Below, in pieces: positions 1 to 12,582 of a DNA stretch of 64,000 nt (positions within the stretch are counted from its first letter, which is position 1; each line of letters starts with the position of its first letter). The DNA is taken from NCBI RefSeq assembly GCF_004364775.1, contig NZ_SOAL01000016.1, forward strand, positions 62,001 to 126,000, in the 5' to 3' direction. The notes beneath the pieces are model-generated. The model worked only from the letters and a program-made list of their open reading frames with translations. It ran no database searches and had not been told where the DNA came from. The translations under genes were made by a program, and so were the position numbers. This stretch comes from Comamonas sp. JUb58. GTDB lineage: Bacteria; Pseudomonadota; Gammaproteobacteria; Burkholderiales; Burkholderiaceae_C.

Positions 1-21
1 ATCGCGCAGAAGGTCGGCTGA
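1..21 (+). CDS. C-terminal end of an upstream gene (partial)
   Basis: The first six codons read Ile-Ala-Gln-Lys-Val-Gly and are followed by TGA. The frame is open to the window edge and the next gene starts 102 bp downstream on the same strand. In related Burkholderiales an ApbC/Mrp-type Fe-S carrier ATPase commonly precedes dcd, and the ending would suit that, but six residues cannot identify it. Confidence 0.35.
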   Translation: MAQKVG

Positions 22-123
22 TCCTGGTGCAGCGGTAGTGGAGCGAGGCCCCGGGGCGGCTGCAGATGCCGCCCGCTGGGGCCATGCCTTTCGCTACAAT
101 GCCGCCTAGGAGTTTTTTCAGAC

Positions 124-690
<567 letters not shown>

Positions 691-711
691 AAACGCCCCG
701 CCCAGTACCGC

Positions 712-740
712 AGCCACTCCCGTCTTGGAGTGGCTTTTTT
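712..740 (+). terminator. Rho-independent terminator after dcd
   Basis: Perfect 9-bp stem (AGCCACTCC / GGAGTGGCT) with a 6-nt loop, followed by six T. It lies 22 bp after the dcd stop codon. Confidence 0.9.
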
Positions 741-913
741 ACTGGCAGGTGGCAGTGTGGCCCGGGGCTTTGCAAATTTTCTTCAATGGGGGCGCTGCAG
801 GCGGTTTTTCTGCGCGCTCGGGAGCCGGTCTTACGGACCGGCCCACCCCAAATGCGCTACTGTAGGCGGATCAATAACAGAGGCAGTGCCAGGGCACTGC
901 AAGGAGAGCGACC

Positions 914-1795
914 ATGAAATGGGAAGGCAACCGCGAATCGAGCAATGTGGAAGACCGCCGCGGCGATGGCGGCGGTGGGGGTGGCGGAGGCTTTGGCCTG
1001 GGCGGGCGCAGCATCGGCATTGGCACCGTGGTGCTGGCGCTGATTGGCTGGGGCGTGTTCGGTATCAACCCGCTCACCACCATTGGCGTGCTCTCGGGTG
1101 GCGGCTCGCCCGCGCCCACGCAGCAAGGCCCGGCCAAGGCGCCGCCGGCCAATGACCAGGGTGCCAAGTTCGTCTCCACCGTGCTGGCATCGACCGAAGA
1201 TGTCTGGACCGATATCTTTACCAAGGGCGGTGCCCAGTACCGCGCTCCGCGCCTGGTGTTGTTTACCGGCGTCACGCGCACCGCCTGCGGCACCGGCCAA
1301 TCGGCGATGGGCCCGTTCTACTGCCCCGGTGACCAGAAGGTCTACCTGGACATGGATTTCTTCAACACCATGAGCCGCCAACTGGGCGCGCCCGGTGAGT
1401 TTGCACGTGCCTATGTGGTGGCGCATGAGGTGGGCCACCATGTGCAGAACCTGCTGGGTATCTCGGGCAAGGTCGATGCGATGCGCGGCCGCATCAGCGA
1501 ACGCGAGCAAAACGCACTGTCGGTGCGCCTGGAGCTGCAGGCCGACTGCTATGCCGGCATCTGGGCCAACCATTCGCAGCAGGCCAAGAGCTGGCTGGAG
1601 CAGGGCGATATCGAATCGGCGGTGAATGCCGCCCAGCAGATCGGTGACGACAAGCTGCAGCGCGAAGCCACCGGCACCGTGCGCCCCGACAGCTTTACCC
1701 ACGGCTCCAGCGCCCAGCGCGTGCGCTGGTTCACCCAGGGTTACAAGACAGGCAGCGTCCAGTCTTGCGACACCTTCCAGGCCGGTAGCCTGTGA
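914..1795 (+). CDS. ypfJ: YpfJ/KPN_02809-family neutral zinc metallopeptidase
   Basis: Predicted membrane-anchored zinc peptidase of unknown substrate. The 293-residue protein has a polar Gly-rich N-terminus, one hydrophobic segment at about residues 35-55, a Pro/Ala linker and then the peptidase domain. HEVGH at residues 171-175 is the HExxH zinc motif; ELQADCYAG near residue 210 provides the usual downstream acidic ligand region. The start is supported by AAGGAGAG at 901-908. The family is widespread and mostly uncharacterised, so the family call is firm but the role is not. Confidence 0.9.
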   Translation: MKWEGNRESSNVEDRRGDGGGGGGGGFGLGGRSIGIGTVVLALIGWGVFGINPLTTIGVLSGGGSPAPTQQGPAKAPPANDQGAKFVSTVLASTEDVWTDIFTKGGAQYRAPRLVLFTGVTRTACGTGQSAMGPFYCPGDQKVYLDMDFFNTMSRQLGAPGEFARAYVVAHEVGHHVQNLLGISGKVDAMRGRISEREQNALSVRLELQADCYAGIWANHSQQAKSWLEQGDIESAVNAAQQIGDDKLQREATGTVRPDSFTHGSSAQRVRWFTQGYKTGSVQSCDTFQAGSL

Positions 1796-1980
1796 TGCAC
1801 CGGGCCCAAGCCGCAAAAACCGGGCTGGGCCCGTCGGCTGCAACACCCCGGGCTGCAGTCTCTGGCAGCAGCATCTACGCTGGTCTGCCAGGATTTGCAC
1901 TGGCGCGGGGCGAATCCGTAAGGCAAGACAGGGTTAAGCCAAGCGCCGATTTGTCTGCAGTGCGACAATAGGGGGCTTAC

Positions 1981-3432
1981 ATGACAAATTCTTTCTCCAA
2001 CCTTCATCTGGCCGAGCCCCTGGCCAAAGCCATCTCCGAGATGGGCTACGCATCCATGACTCCCATTCAGGCACAGGCGATCCCTGTGGTGCTGACTGGC
2101 AAGGACGTCATGGGCGCGGCACAAACTGGCACGGGCAAGACAGCTGCTTTCTCACTGCCGCTGCTGCAGCGGATGATGGTGCACGAAAACAGCTCGGCAT
2201 CGCCTGCCCGCCACCCGGTGCGTGCGCTGGTGCTGCTGCCAACGCGTGAGCTGGCCGACCAGGTCGCCCAGCAGATTGCCCAGTTCGCCAAACACACCAA
2301 GCTGCGCAGCACTGTGGTGTTCGGCGGCATGGACATGAAGCCCCAGACCCTGGAGCTGAAAAAGGGCGTGGAAATCTTGGTGGCAACGCCCGGCCGCCTG
2401 TTGGACCACATCGAGGCCAAGAACGCGGTGCTCAACCAGGTGGAGTACGTGGTGCTGGACGAGGCCGACCGCATGCTCGACATCGGTTTTCTGCCCGATC
2501 TGCAGCGCATCCTGTCCTTCCTGCCCAAAAAGCGCACGACCTTGCTGTTCTCGGCCACGTTCTCGCCCGAGATCAAGCGCCTGGCCGGCAGCTACTTGCA
2601 AGACCCGATCACGATCGAGGTTGCACGCCCCAACGAAACCGCATCCACCGTCGAGCAGCGTTTCTACGCCGCCTCGGACGACGACAAGCGCCGTGTGCTG
2701 ACCAAGGTGCTGCGGGATCGCCAGATCCGCCAGGCCTTTGTGTTCGTCAACAGCAAGCTGGGCTGCTCGCGCCTGGCCCGCACCCTGGAGCGTGAAGGCC
2801 TGCGTGCCGCAGCGCTGCATGGCGACAAGAGCCAGGACGAACGCCTCAAGGCGCTCGAAGCCTTCAAGCAAGGCGAAGTGGATCTGCTGGTCTGTACCGA
2901 TGTGGCCGCGCGCGGTCTGGACATCAAGGATGTGCCCGCTGTCTTCAACTTCGATGTGCCCTTCAATGCCGAAGACTATGTGCACCGCATTGGCCGCACC
3001 GGCCGTGCTGGCGCATCGGGTCTGGCCGTCACCCTGGTCTCGCATGCCGATGCCCGCCATGTGTCGGACATCGAAAAGCTGATTAAGAAAAAGATCGACG
3101 TCGAAAACTTTGGCCTCGACGAGCAGCCCCAGCGCGAGCGTTTCAACGATGGCAACCGCGAGCGCCGTGAGCGTGAAGCCGGCCGTGAGCGCGACAACTC
3201 GCGCAGCCGCGACCGCCGCGCACCCCGCGAAGACGAAGGCCAGGACCGCCGCGAGCGCTACCGCCCGGCACCCGTCTCGCGCGATCCCTTCTTTGACAAG
3301 CCCTACGAGCCCAAGGCGGCCGAGCCTGCTGCCTGGGATGCAAATGCCAAGCCAGCACCGGCACGCGGCCCCGGCATCAAGCCACGCCGCAAGGTGGCAG
3401 CGCTGTTCAAGCCTTCGCCTGCTTCTGAATAA
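1981..3432 (+). CDS. rhlE: DEAD-box ATP-dependent RNA helicase, RhlE type
   Basis: ATP-dependent unwinding of short RNA duplexes, typically in ribosome maturation, cold growth or mRNA decay. The 483 residues hold both RecA-like domains: the Q motif near residue 27, Walker A TGTGKT near 44-50, DEAD at 160-163, SAT at 191-193 and HRIGRTGRAG from about 335. From about residue 380 the tail is rich in Arg, Asp and Glu and looks disordered, as in RhlE. It stands alone between a 185-bp upstream gap and a terminator that separates it from convergent apaH. Confidence 0.93.
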   Translation: MTNSFSNLHLAEPLAKAISEMGYASMTPIQAQAIPVVLTGKDVMGAAQTGTGKTAAFSLPLLQRMMVHENSSASPARHPVRALVLLPTRELADQVAQQIAQFAKHTKLRSTVVFGGMDMKPQTLELKKGVEILVATPGRLLDHIEAKNAVLNQVEYVVLDEADRMLDIGFLPDLQRILSFLPKKRTTLLFSATFSPEIKRLAGSYLQDPITIEVARPNETASTVEQRFYAASDDDKRRVLTKVLRDRQIRQAFVFVNSKLGCSRLARTLEREGLRAAALHGDKSQDERLKALEAFKQGEVDLLVCTDVAARGLDIKDVPAVFNFDVPFNAEDYVHRIGRTGRAGASGLAVTLVSHADARHVSDIEKLIKKKIDVENFGLDEQPQRERFNDGNRERREREAGRERDNSRSRDRRAPREDEGQDRRERYRPAPVSRDPFFDKPYEPKAAEPAAWDANAKPAPARGPGIKPRRKVAALFKPSPASE

Positions 3433-3453
3433 TCGCTGTAACGACGATGGACC

Positions 3454-3485
3454 AAGGCCTCAGCTAACCGCTGAGGCCTTTTTTG
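3454..3485 (+). terminator. Terminator after rhlE
   Basis: Perfect 11-bp stem (AAGGCCTCAGC / GCTGAGGCCTT) with a 5-nt loop, then a T run. It sits between convergent rhlE and apaH. The A-tract needed for efficient action on the minus strand is short. Confidence 0.9.
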
Positions 3486-3491
3486 TTGCGC

Positions 3492-4334
3492 TCAGCCCGG
3501 CTGCTGGGCCTGCTCGCAATCCACATGGATCAGCTCGCGCTCAGCCAGGCTGTTGCCAAAGCGTACCGCGCTCAGGCAGCCGCCCCAGACGCAGCCGGTA
3601 TCCAGCGCCAGCAGGTGGGGGCGTTGCAGATCGCCCAAGGTGGACCAGTGGCCAAAGGCGATGGTGGTGTTGGCAGTGGCGCGGCCGGGCAGGTCGAACC
3701 AGGCGGTCAGGCCTTCAGGGGCTTCGGCCAGGCTTTCGGTGCTCTCAAAATCCAGGCTGCCATCGGCATGGCAAAAGCGCATGCGGGTCAGCACATTGGT
3801 GATCATGCGCAGGCGCTCCATGCCACTCAGTTGCGGATCCCATTGCGCGGGCGTATTGCCATACATGGCTTGCAAGAAGCTGGTCAACGCGTCGCTGCGC
3901 AGCACGGCCTCTACCTCGGCGGCATAGCGCAGCGTGTCGGCGGCGTCCCAGCTGCGGTGCACACCGGCATGCACCATCAGCAATTGCTCGCCACCCAAGG
4001 TGTGCGTGCGGGCCAGCGGCTGCTGGCGTACCCATTCCAGCAACTGCGCGGCATCCGGCGCCTGCAGCACTTCCAGCAGGGTATCGCGCCGGGAGAACTT
4101 GCGCCGGCCATGCGCTGCGGCCAGCAGATGCAGGTCATGGTTGCCCAGCAAGGCCAGGATGCTGCCGTCCGAAGCCATGCAGCGGCGCAGGGTCTGGGCG
4201 GATTCCGGTCCCCGGTTGACCAGGTCGCCCAGCAGATAAACGGTATCGCGGCTGGGCGAGAAATCGATTTTGGTCAGCAGACGGCCCAAAGCGCTATCGC
4301 AGCCTTGGATATCGCCGATACAGTAAAGTGACAT
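3492..4334 (-). CDS. apaH: Symmetrical bis(5'-nucleosyl)-tetraphosphatase
   Basis: Hydrolyses Ap4A to two ADP and can also decap Np4-capped RNA in the E. coli enzyme. The 280-residue protein matches the ApaH length. Calcineurin-like metal motifs are in order: GDIQG at residues 7-11, GDLVNRGP near 36-43 and GNHD near 65-68, with downstream His motifs (MVHAGVH near 122). It diverges from the CorC-family gene with only 26 bp between the start codons, so both promoters must overlap the opposite gene or lie within that gap. Confidence 0.95.
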   Translation of the reverse strand: MSLYCIGDIQGCDSALGRLLTKIDFSPSRDTVYLLGDLVNRGPESAQTLRRCMASDGSILALLGNHDLHLLAAAHGRRKFSRRDTLLEVLQAPDAAQLLEWVRQQPLARTHTLGGEQLLMVHAGVHRSWDAADTLRYAAEVEAVLRSDALTSFLQAMYGNTPAQWDPQLSGMERLRMITNVLTRMRFCHADGSLDFESTESLAEAPEGLTAWFDLPGRATANTTIAFGHWSTLGDLQRPHLLALDTGCVWGGCLSAVRFGNSLAERELIHVDCEQAQQPG

Positions 4335-4360
4335 GCTTGTAGAACTACCTGTGAACTATT

Positions 4361-5668
4361 TTGTTAGACGTACTCTTGATCGCGCTTTTGACCTTGTTGA
4401 ACGGGGTCTTCGCCATGTCCGAGCTGGCGCTCGCCAGCAGCCGCAAGTCCCGTTTGCTGGCCATGGCCGAAAGTGGCGACAAGGGCGCCAAGGCGGCGCT
4501 GGATCTGCTCAGCAATCCTACCCAATTTCTGTCCTCGATTCAGGTTGGCATCACCTCGATCGGCATGCTCAACGGCATTTTTGGTGAAGCAGCGTTCAGC
4601 GACGGGCTGGCGCAATGGCTGATCACCTGGGGCATGCCGACCTCGTTTGCCTCGGTGGTGGCCACCACCACGGTGATTATTGTCATTACCTTCATGACCA
4701 TTGTGTTTGGCGAGCTGGTGCCCAAACGCATTGGCCAGATGTACCCCGAAGCGTCCTCGCGCATCATTGCGCTGCCGCTGACCTGGGTGTCCCGAATTGC
4801 CAAGCCCTTTGTGTGGCTGCTGGCCATTTCTGCACAAGGCGTGCTGCGCCTGCTGCGCATCAAGGATGAATCGGACCGCGCGGTGACCGAAGAGGAAATC
4901 GTCGCCAGCCTGGATGAAGGGCGAGACGCCGGCGTGATTGAGCACCACGAACACCAAATGGTGCAAAACGTATTCCATCTGGACGACCGCCCGCTGATTT
5001 CGATGATGGTGCCACGTGGCGATGTGGAATGGCTGGATGCCAATCTGACGGTGGCGCAGGCCTTGCATGAGGTGCGCGCCTCCAGCGGCAAGGGCGCGCA
5101 TTCCTGGTACCCGGTTTGCCGCGAATCCCTGGACAACGTGGTGGGCCTGGTCAGCGTGGCGCAGCTGCTCGACGTGGTCGATACCCACAACACCTCGATT
5201 GCCAAGGTGGCCGTGGCGGCCAGCTATGTGCCTGAAACGCTGAGCGGTTTTGAACTGCTGGAGCAATTCCGTGCCCGTGCGGGCCGCATGATTTTCGTCG
5301 TTGATGAATACGGGGTGGTGCAGGGCATCATCACGCCGCGCGATGTGCTGGAAGCGATTACCGGTGAGCTCAAACCGGGTGCCGCCAGCGAAGCCTGGGC
5401 GGTACAGAATGAGGACGGTTCCTGGTACCTCGATGGCCTGATGCCGGTGTCTGAATTGAAGGCGCGTTTGGAAATCAAGGAGTTACCCGATGAGGACAAA
5501 GGCCGCTATAACACCCTGGCGGGCATGCTGATGGCGGAATCGGGCCATCTGCCGCCTTTAGGCGAAAAGATTTACTGCGCAGGCTGGGTATTTGAGGTGT
5601 TGGCGCTGGAAGGCAAGCGCGTCGACAAGGTAATGGCCCGGGTCGATGCGATGGGACTTGATTACTAA
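4361..5668 (+). CDS. HlyC/CorC (CNNM)-family membrane protein with CBS domains
   Basis: Member of the DUF21-CBS-CorC_HlyC family, linked to magnesium/cobalt efflux or divalent-ion homeostasis. It has three or four transmembrane segments within residues 1-150, a CBS pair at about 200-330 and a CorC_HlyC C-terminal domain at about 345-430. The 435-residue length is usual. The start is TTG at 4361, chosen because the protein then begins MLDVLLIALLTLLNGVFAMSE, a typical family N-terminus; no strong ribosome site is visible. The gene diverges from apaH. Substrate is unproven. Confidence 0.88.
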   Translation: MLDVLLIALLTLLNGVFAMSELALASSRKSRLLAMAESGDKGAKAALDLLSNPTQFLSSIQVGITSIGMLNGIFGEAAFSDGLAQWLITWGMPTSFASVVATTTVIIVITFMTIVFGELVPKRIGQMYPEASSRIIALPLTWVSRIAKPFVWLLAISAQGVLRLLRIKDESDRAVTEEEIVASLDEGRDAGVIEHHEHQMVQNVFHLDDRPLISMMVPRGDVEWLDANLTVAQALHEVRASSGKGAHSWYPVCRESLDNVVGLVSVAQLLDVVDTHNTSIAKVAVAASYVPETLSGFELLEQFRARAGRMIFVVDEYGVVQGIITPRDVLEAITGELKPGAASEAWAVQNEDGSWYLDGLMPVSELKARLEIKELPDEDKGRYNTLAGMLMAESGHLPPLGEKIYCAGWVFEVLALEGKRVDKVMARVDAMGLDY

Positions 5669-5726
5669 AAGTTACAGCTGGATGGGCCTCGTTTACCATT
5701 CCTTTAAATAGAAAAATGTGTGGGCT

Positions 5727-5755
5727 TACTCGGTTATTGCATTTTTAGGTATACT
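5727..5755 (+). promoter_or_regulatory. Candidate sigma70 promoter of the H-NS-like gene
   Basis: TATACT at 5750-5755 is a good -10 match. A weak -35 (TTACTC, 5727-5732) lies 17 bp upstream. The gene start is about 34 bp further on. The surroundings are AT-rich compared with the flanks. Confidence 0.5.
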
Positions 5756-5788
5756 GCCCACGTTAACCGAATTGAATGGATATTAAAC

Positions 5789-6076
5789 ATGCCTACTTTG
5801 AAGGAAATCGATGCCCAACTGGCAGCCCTGCAACAACAGCGTGAAGAAGTTCGTCGCAACGAACTGAAGACCGCCGTCGATCAGGTGCGCAAGCTCGTGG
5901 CGGATTATGGCCTGACCGAACAGGACGTATTCCCTCCTGCCCGCGGCCGCTCGGCTTCCGCAGGCTCCAAGGTTGCTCCCAAGTACCGCGATCCCGCAAC
6001 GGGCGCTACCTGGACCGGCCGTGGCAAGGCGCCAAAGTGGATTGAAGGCCAGGACCGTGAAAAGTTCGCGATTTAA
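5789..6076 (+). CDS. H-NS family nucleoid-associated protein (short, betaproteobacterial type)
   Basis: Small 95-residue DNA-binding protein expected to silence AT-rich DNA. An N-terminal coiled coil covers about residues 4-45 (LKEIDAQLAALQQQREEV). A C-terminal DNA-binding segment includes PKYRDPATGATWTGRGKAPKW at about 65-85, the core H-NS signature with the AT-hook-like GRG loop. The ATG at 5789 is preferred over an in-frame start at 5720 because family members begin at the coiled coil. A strong terminator follows. It could be a paralogue among several H-NS-like proteins in this family. Confidence 0.9.
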   Translation: MPTLKEIDAQLAALQQQREEVRRNELKTAVDQVRKLVADYGLTEQDVFPPARGRSASAGSKVAPKYRDPATGATWTGRGKAPKWIEGQDREKFAI

Positions 6077-6095
6077 GTCTGAAATCCTTCAAAGA

Positions 6096-6121
6096 AAAAC
6101 CTGCTTCGGCAGGTTTTTTTT
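6096..6121 (+). terminator. Terminator after the H-NS-like gene
   Basis: AACCTGC-TTCG-GCAGGTT hairpin with a stable TTCG tetraloop followed by eight or more T, 20 bp after the stop codon. Confidence 0.93.
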
Positions 6122-6551
6122 CGTTGCGGGGTCGACGGTTTGGGCAGCTTTATAAAAATTAGCACATATCTTCTTAATTTCTCCTATTTTTGTAGGACTG
6201 GATTGTCGCTAACTATCCCTTAAGCCATCTGTCATATCTGATCGATGCTAAATGTATGCAATTATTCATAGCGCCTTGCTATAATTGTCTTTGTTAATCT
6301 ATAGGCTTATTCATTTTTTTTACGATTTTGTAGATTCTGTGGAGGCCTGGCAGCCGATTGGCAGCTTGTGGAGTGGTTCGCATTTCCATACCGATGTGCG
6401 GCCATGCCGGTGGTTAATGCGAAGGCGCAAACCAAGGTTGCTGATTGCATAGACGATTGCAGGGCTTAGGCTTTGGATGACATATGCAAGACCTGCCCCG
6501 GGAGTAGACTGTTTGCGGCGTTCGGTCTAATACCGCAAAACAGGAGTCACG
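6122..6551. other. AT-rich intergenic region upstream of acnA
   Basis: No credible gene. The part from about 6150 to 6340 is markedly AT-richer than the window average, with several T and A tracts, a natural target for the H-NS-like protein encoded just before it. GC content rises again after 6345. An acnA promoter must lie here, but I cannot assign it confidently. Confidence 0.6.
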
Positions 6552-9476
<2,925 letters not shown>

Positions 9477-9499
9477 GAGCTGACCTACGCGCGACTAAC

Positions 9500-9530
9500 A
9501 CGGGCCTTGTTTACAACGAGGCCCGTTTGC
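9500..9530 (+). terminator. Terminator after acnA
   Basis: 8-bp stem ACGGGCCT / AGGCCCGT with an 11-nt loop, followed by a T-rich stretch, 23 bp past the acnA stop. Confidence 0.75.
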
Positions 9531-9595
9531 ATTTGTTGACCGTTACTGGTCAAATAGATGGACGTTAGTTTACTTTTAATTACATTTAGCCAACG

Positions 9596-12493
9596 ATGGC
9601 CCATCCTTACACCCCCTTGTCGCTTGGCAGGCGCATGCACGAGATCCACACGCGGATCATGTGGTGCTTGCTGGCTGGCGGGGTGCTGTTGGCGGGCTTG
9701 GTGTCCACCGATGCGCAGGGCGTAGGCTTTGCCCGGGCGCTGCAGACCTGGGTGCAGGTGCTGCTGCTGCTCGCCGCCCTGGCCACCTTGGGCTGGGGTG
9801 GGCGCCTGCTGCTGCAGGGCACCGCCGGCAGCGCCTTCATGGGCCGCCCGCTGTGGGTGTGCAGCGCCGTCGCGCTGGGCGGTTTTTCAGTGGTGCTGGC
9901 ACTGCCGCTGCGCATGTCTGAACATGGCAGCCGGCCCGCCTTGTGGATGGAGTTGGCGGTCAACCTGTTGCTATCAATAAGCCTATTGATAGTCTCCATA
10001 GATTTATTGTCGTCTGCGCGGCGCAACAGCCCGGGTACCGTGGCCCGGGCCAGCCAGTGGCTGTACCTGCAAAGCAATCGCGCGGTGCTGACCGCAACAG
10101 CGCTCCTGGTGGCGGTCACGGCCGTGGTCGCGCAGGGCCTGGTCGATCTGGACGGCGTACGCCGCTATCTGTTGCCGCTGGGCATGCTGGCTTGCTGCGC
10201 CTGGGCTGCGCTGCAGAGCCGCCATTTTGCCGGCCAGTCCGGCCGCTGGACGGTGTTGAGAATCGCAGCCGCCTTGGCCGTGGGCGCCGCAGCTATCTTG
10301 TTCGGCGCGGGCAGCCACTGGGCCATGCTGCTGGAGCAGGCCGCCTGGTGCTATGCGCTGTCGGTGCTGGCGCTGGTGTTGATCATGGCCTCGCTGCGCC
10401 ACAGCCTAGTCGGCTGGGCATCGGCCCATCCTTCGCGCCTGCAAGGCGAGGAATGGCTGGAGCAGGCCCCCATCGGTGTGGTGCGGGTCGATGGCACGGG
10501 CACCATCGTGCATGCCAACCGCACCCAACTGGACTGGCTGGGCGTGCCCAGCCTGGTGGACCAGCCTTGGACCGAGGCGCTGGCACCCAGCCTGCGCGGC
10601 CAGGCCCCGGATTGGCTGGCACGGCTGCGCGCCGGGCAATCGCTGGCCTTTGAACAAAGCATTGATACACCCCAGGGCCTGCGCCATTTCCAGACCGATA
10701 TCCTCGTCGCCCCGCAAGGCCGTGATGCGCATGCCTTTATGCTGCTGTCGCACGATGTGTCCATGCAAAAGCTGATGGTCGGCCGTGTGCAGGAGCAACA
10801 ATCGCAGCTGGTGTCGCTGGTCAGTGCGATTCCGGATCTGGTCGTGCTCAAGGGGGCCGATGGGCGCTTCTTGCACTGCAACCAGGCTTTTGAGCGCCTG
10901 GTGGGCCTGGCGCATGCGCAGATCATCGGCCGCACCACCTCGGACCTGGGCCTGCAAGGGCGCATGCCCTCTGATTGGGAAACCGACCTGCGCGCCCGCA
11001 ACAGCAACACGCCGGTGGTCTATGAGGAGACCCTGCAGTTTGCCGACAACGGCTACCAGGGCCGTTTTGAGATCACCAAATCGGCCATCCGCGCCGCCAA
11101 TGGCGAGGTCACCGGCCTGCTGTGCATCTGCCGTGACCTGGCCGAACGCAGCCGCGCCCGCAAGGAAATCGAGCGCCTGGAGTTCTTCGATGTGCTCACC
11201 GGCCTGCCCAACCGCCGCATGCTGATGGACCGTCTCGAATGGTCCATCATCGCCTGCAAGCAGCGTGGCACCTATGCGGCGCTGCTGTTCATCGATCTGG
11301 ACAATTTCAAGGACCTCAACGATTCGCTGGGCCACCAAAAGGGTGACCGGCTGCTCTGCGAAGTAGGCAAGCGCCTGATTGCCAGCGTGCGCAGCGGCGA
11401 TGTGGTGGCGCGCTTTGGCGGCGACGAATTTGTGGTGCTGGTCGAGAACCTGGGCGCGGAGCGCAACCAGGCCGAGGCCCATGTGCGCTCGGTGGTCGAG
11501 CATGTCATCACCCGCTTCAAGCAGCCGTTTGCGCTCGATGGCCAGTCCCACCACAGCACGCCCAGCATCGGCGTGACCGTGTTTGGCGACCATGAATCGC
11601 TGACGGTGCAGGAGCTGCTCAAGCGCGCCGACCTGGCCATGTACGAAGCCAAATCTGCCGGCCGCAACACGCAGCGCTTCTTTGATCCGCAGATGCAGGC
11701 CATCGTCAATGCGCGCGCCAACCTGGAAAGCGACCTGCGCCAGGCCATCCACGACGGCGAGCTGCAGGTGTACTACCAGCCGGTGATGAACGGCAGCGGC
11801 AGCCTGGTGGGTGCCGAGGCGCTGGTGCGCTGGCGCCACCCGGCGCGTGGCCTGGTCATGCCGATCGAGTTCATCGACCTGGCCGAGCAGACCGGGCTGA
11901 TTGTGGATCTGGGCAATTTTGTAATGCGCACCGCCTGCGAGCAGCTGGCGCTGTGGGCAGCCAGCCCCTCCACCCAGGCGCTGACCATGTCGGTCAATGT
12001 CAGCCCCCGGCAGTTTCACAACCAGGGCTTTGTTGACGAGGTGCTGGGCATTGTGGCGCAGACGGGTGCCAACCCCGCACGGCTGAAGCTGGAGCTGACC
12101 GAGAACCTGCTGCTGGGCGACGTCAACGAGACCGTGAACCGCATGCGCCAGCTCAAGGAGCGTGGTGTGGGCTTCTCGCTCGATGACTTTGGCGTGGGCT
12201 ATTCCTCGCTGGCCTACCTCAAGCGCCTGCCGCTGGACCAGCTGAAGATCGACCGCAGCTTTGTCAGCGATGTGCTGAGCGATGTCAGCGACGCGGTGAT
12301 CGTGCGCACCATCCTGGCGCTGGCGCAGAGCCTGGAGCTCGAAGTGGTGGCCGAAGGCGTGGAGAACTCCGAGCAGGTGGACTTCCTCGTCAGCAACGGC
12401 TGCAAGCGCTTCCAGGGCTTCCACTTTGGCCGCCCGGTGCCGATTGGCGAGTTCGAGCGCCTGCACGGCTTCCCCAGCTTGCGCCCGGCTTGA
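9596..12493 (+). CDS. Membrane PAS-GGDEF-EAL cyclic-di-GMP protein
   Basis: Bifunctional-looking c-di-GMP enzyme of 965 residues. The N-terminal part (about 20-270) has seven or eight hydrophobic segments. Two PAS-like domains follow at about 285-390 and 400-520. The GGDEF domain is intact (GGDEF at 608-612) with an RSGD inhibitory I-site five residues upstream. The EAL domain starts EALVRWRHP at 741 and keeps the metal/catalytic stretches NVSPRQF, ELTEN, DDFGVGYSS and EGVEN, so phosphodiesterase activity is likely too. Single gene with its own 119-bp upstream gap. Which activity dominates cannot be read from sequence. Confidence 0.92.
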   Translation: MAHPYTPLSLGRRMHEIHTRIMWCLLAGGVLLAGLVSTDAQGVGFARALQTWVQVLLLLAALATLGWGGRLLLQGTAGSAFMGRPLWVCSAVALGGFSVVLALPLRMSEHGSRPALWMELAVNLLLSISLLIVSIDLLSSARRNSPGTVARASQWLYLQSNRAVLTATALLVAVTAVVAQGLVDLDGVRRYLLPLGMLACCAWAALQSRHFAGQSGRWTVLRIAAALAVGAAAILFGAGSHWAMLLEQAAWCYALSVLALVLIMASLRHSLVGWASAHPSRLQGEEWLEQAPIGVVRVDGTGTIVHANRTQLDWLGVPSLVDQPWTEALAPSLRGQAPDWLARLRAGQSLAFEQSIDTPQGLRHFQTDILVAPQGRDAHAFMLLSHDVSMQKLMVGRVQEQQSQLVSLVSAIPDLVVLKGADGRFLHCNQAFERLVGLAHAQIIGRTTSDLGLQGRMPSDWETDLRARNSNTPVVYEETLQFADNGYQGRFEITKSAIRAANGEVTGLLCICRDLAERSRARKEIERLEFFDVLTGLPNRRMLMDRLEWSIIACKQRGTYAALLFIDLDNFKDLNDSLGHQKGDRLLCEVGKRLIASVRSGDVVARFGGDEFVVLVENLGAERNQAEAHVRSVVEHVITRFKQPFALDGQSHHSTPSIGVTVFGDHESLTVQELLKRADLAMYEAKSAGRNTQRFFDPQMQAIVNARANLESDLRQAIHDGELQVYYQPVMNGSGSLVGAEALVRWRHPARGLVMPIEFIDLAEQTGLIVDLGNFVMRTACEQLALWAASPSTQALTMSVNVSPRQFHNQGFVDEVLGIVAQTGANPARLKLELTENLLLGDVNETVNRMRQLKERGVGFSLDDFGVGYSSLAYLKRLPLDQLKIDRSFVSDVLSDVSDAVIVRTILALAQSLELEVVAEGVENSEQVDFLVSNGCKRFQGFHFGRPVPIGEFERLHGFPSLRPA

Positions 12494-12582
12494 GCCAAGC
12501 CATTCCCCGTTGCTGCAGCCAGCCACGAGGGCTGTTGCGCTAGCGCACAAGGCACGCCCTGCAATCTGGGCACAATGGCGGC

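Noticed and set aside
10406..12550. 714-codon minus-strand frame opposite the GGDEF-EAL gene
   Set aside because: Antisense shadow of a gene with full domain support on the other strand.
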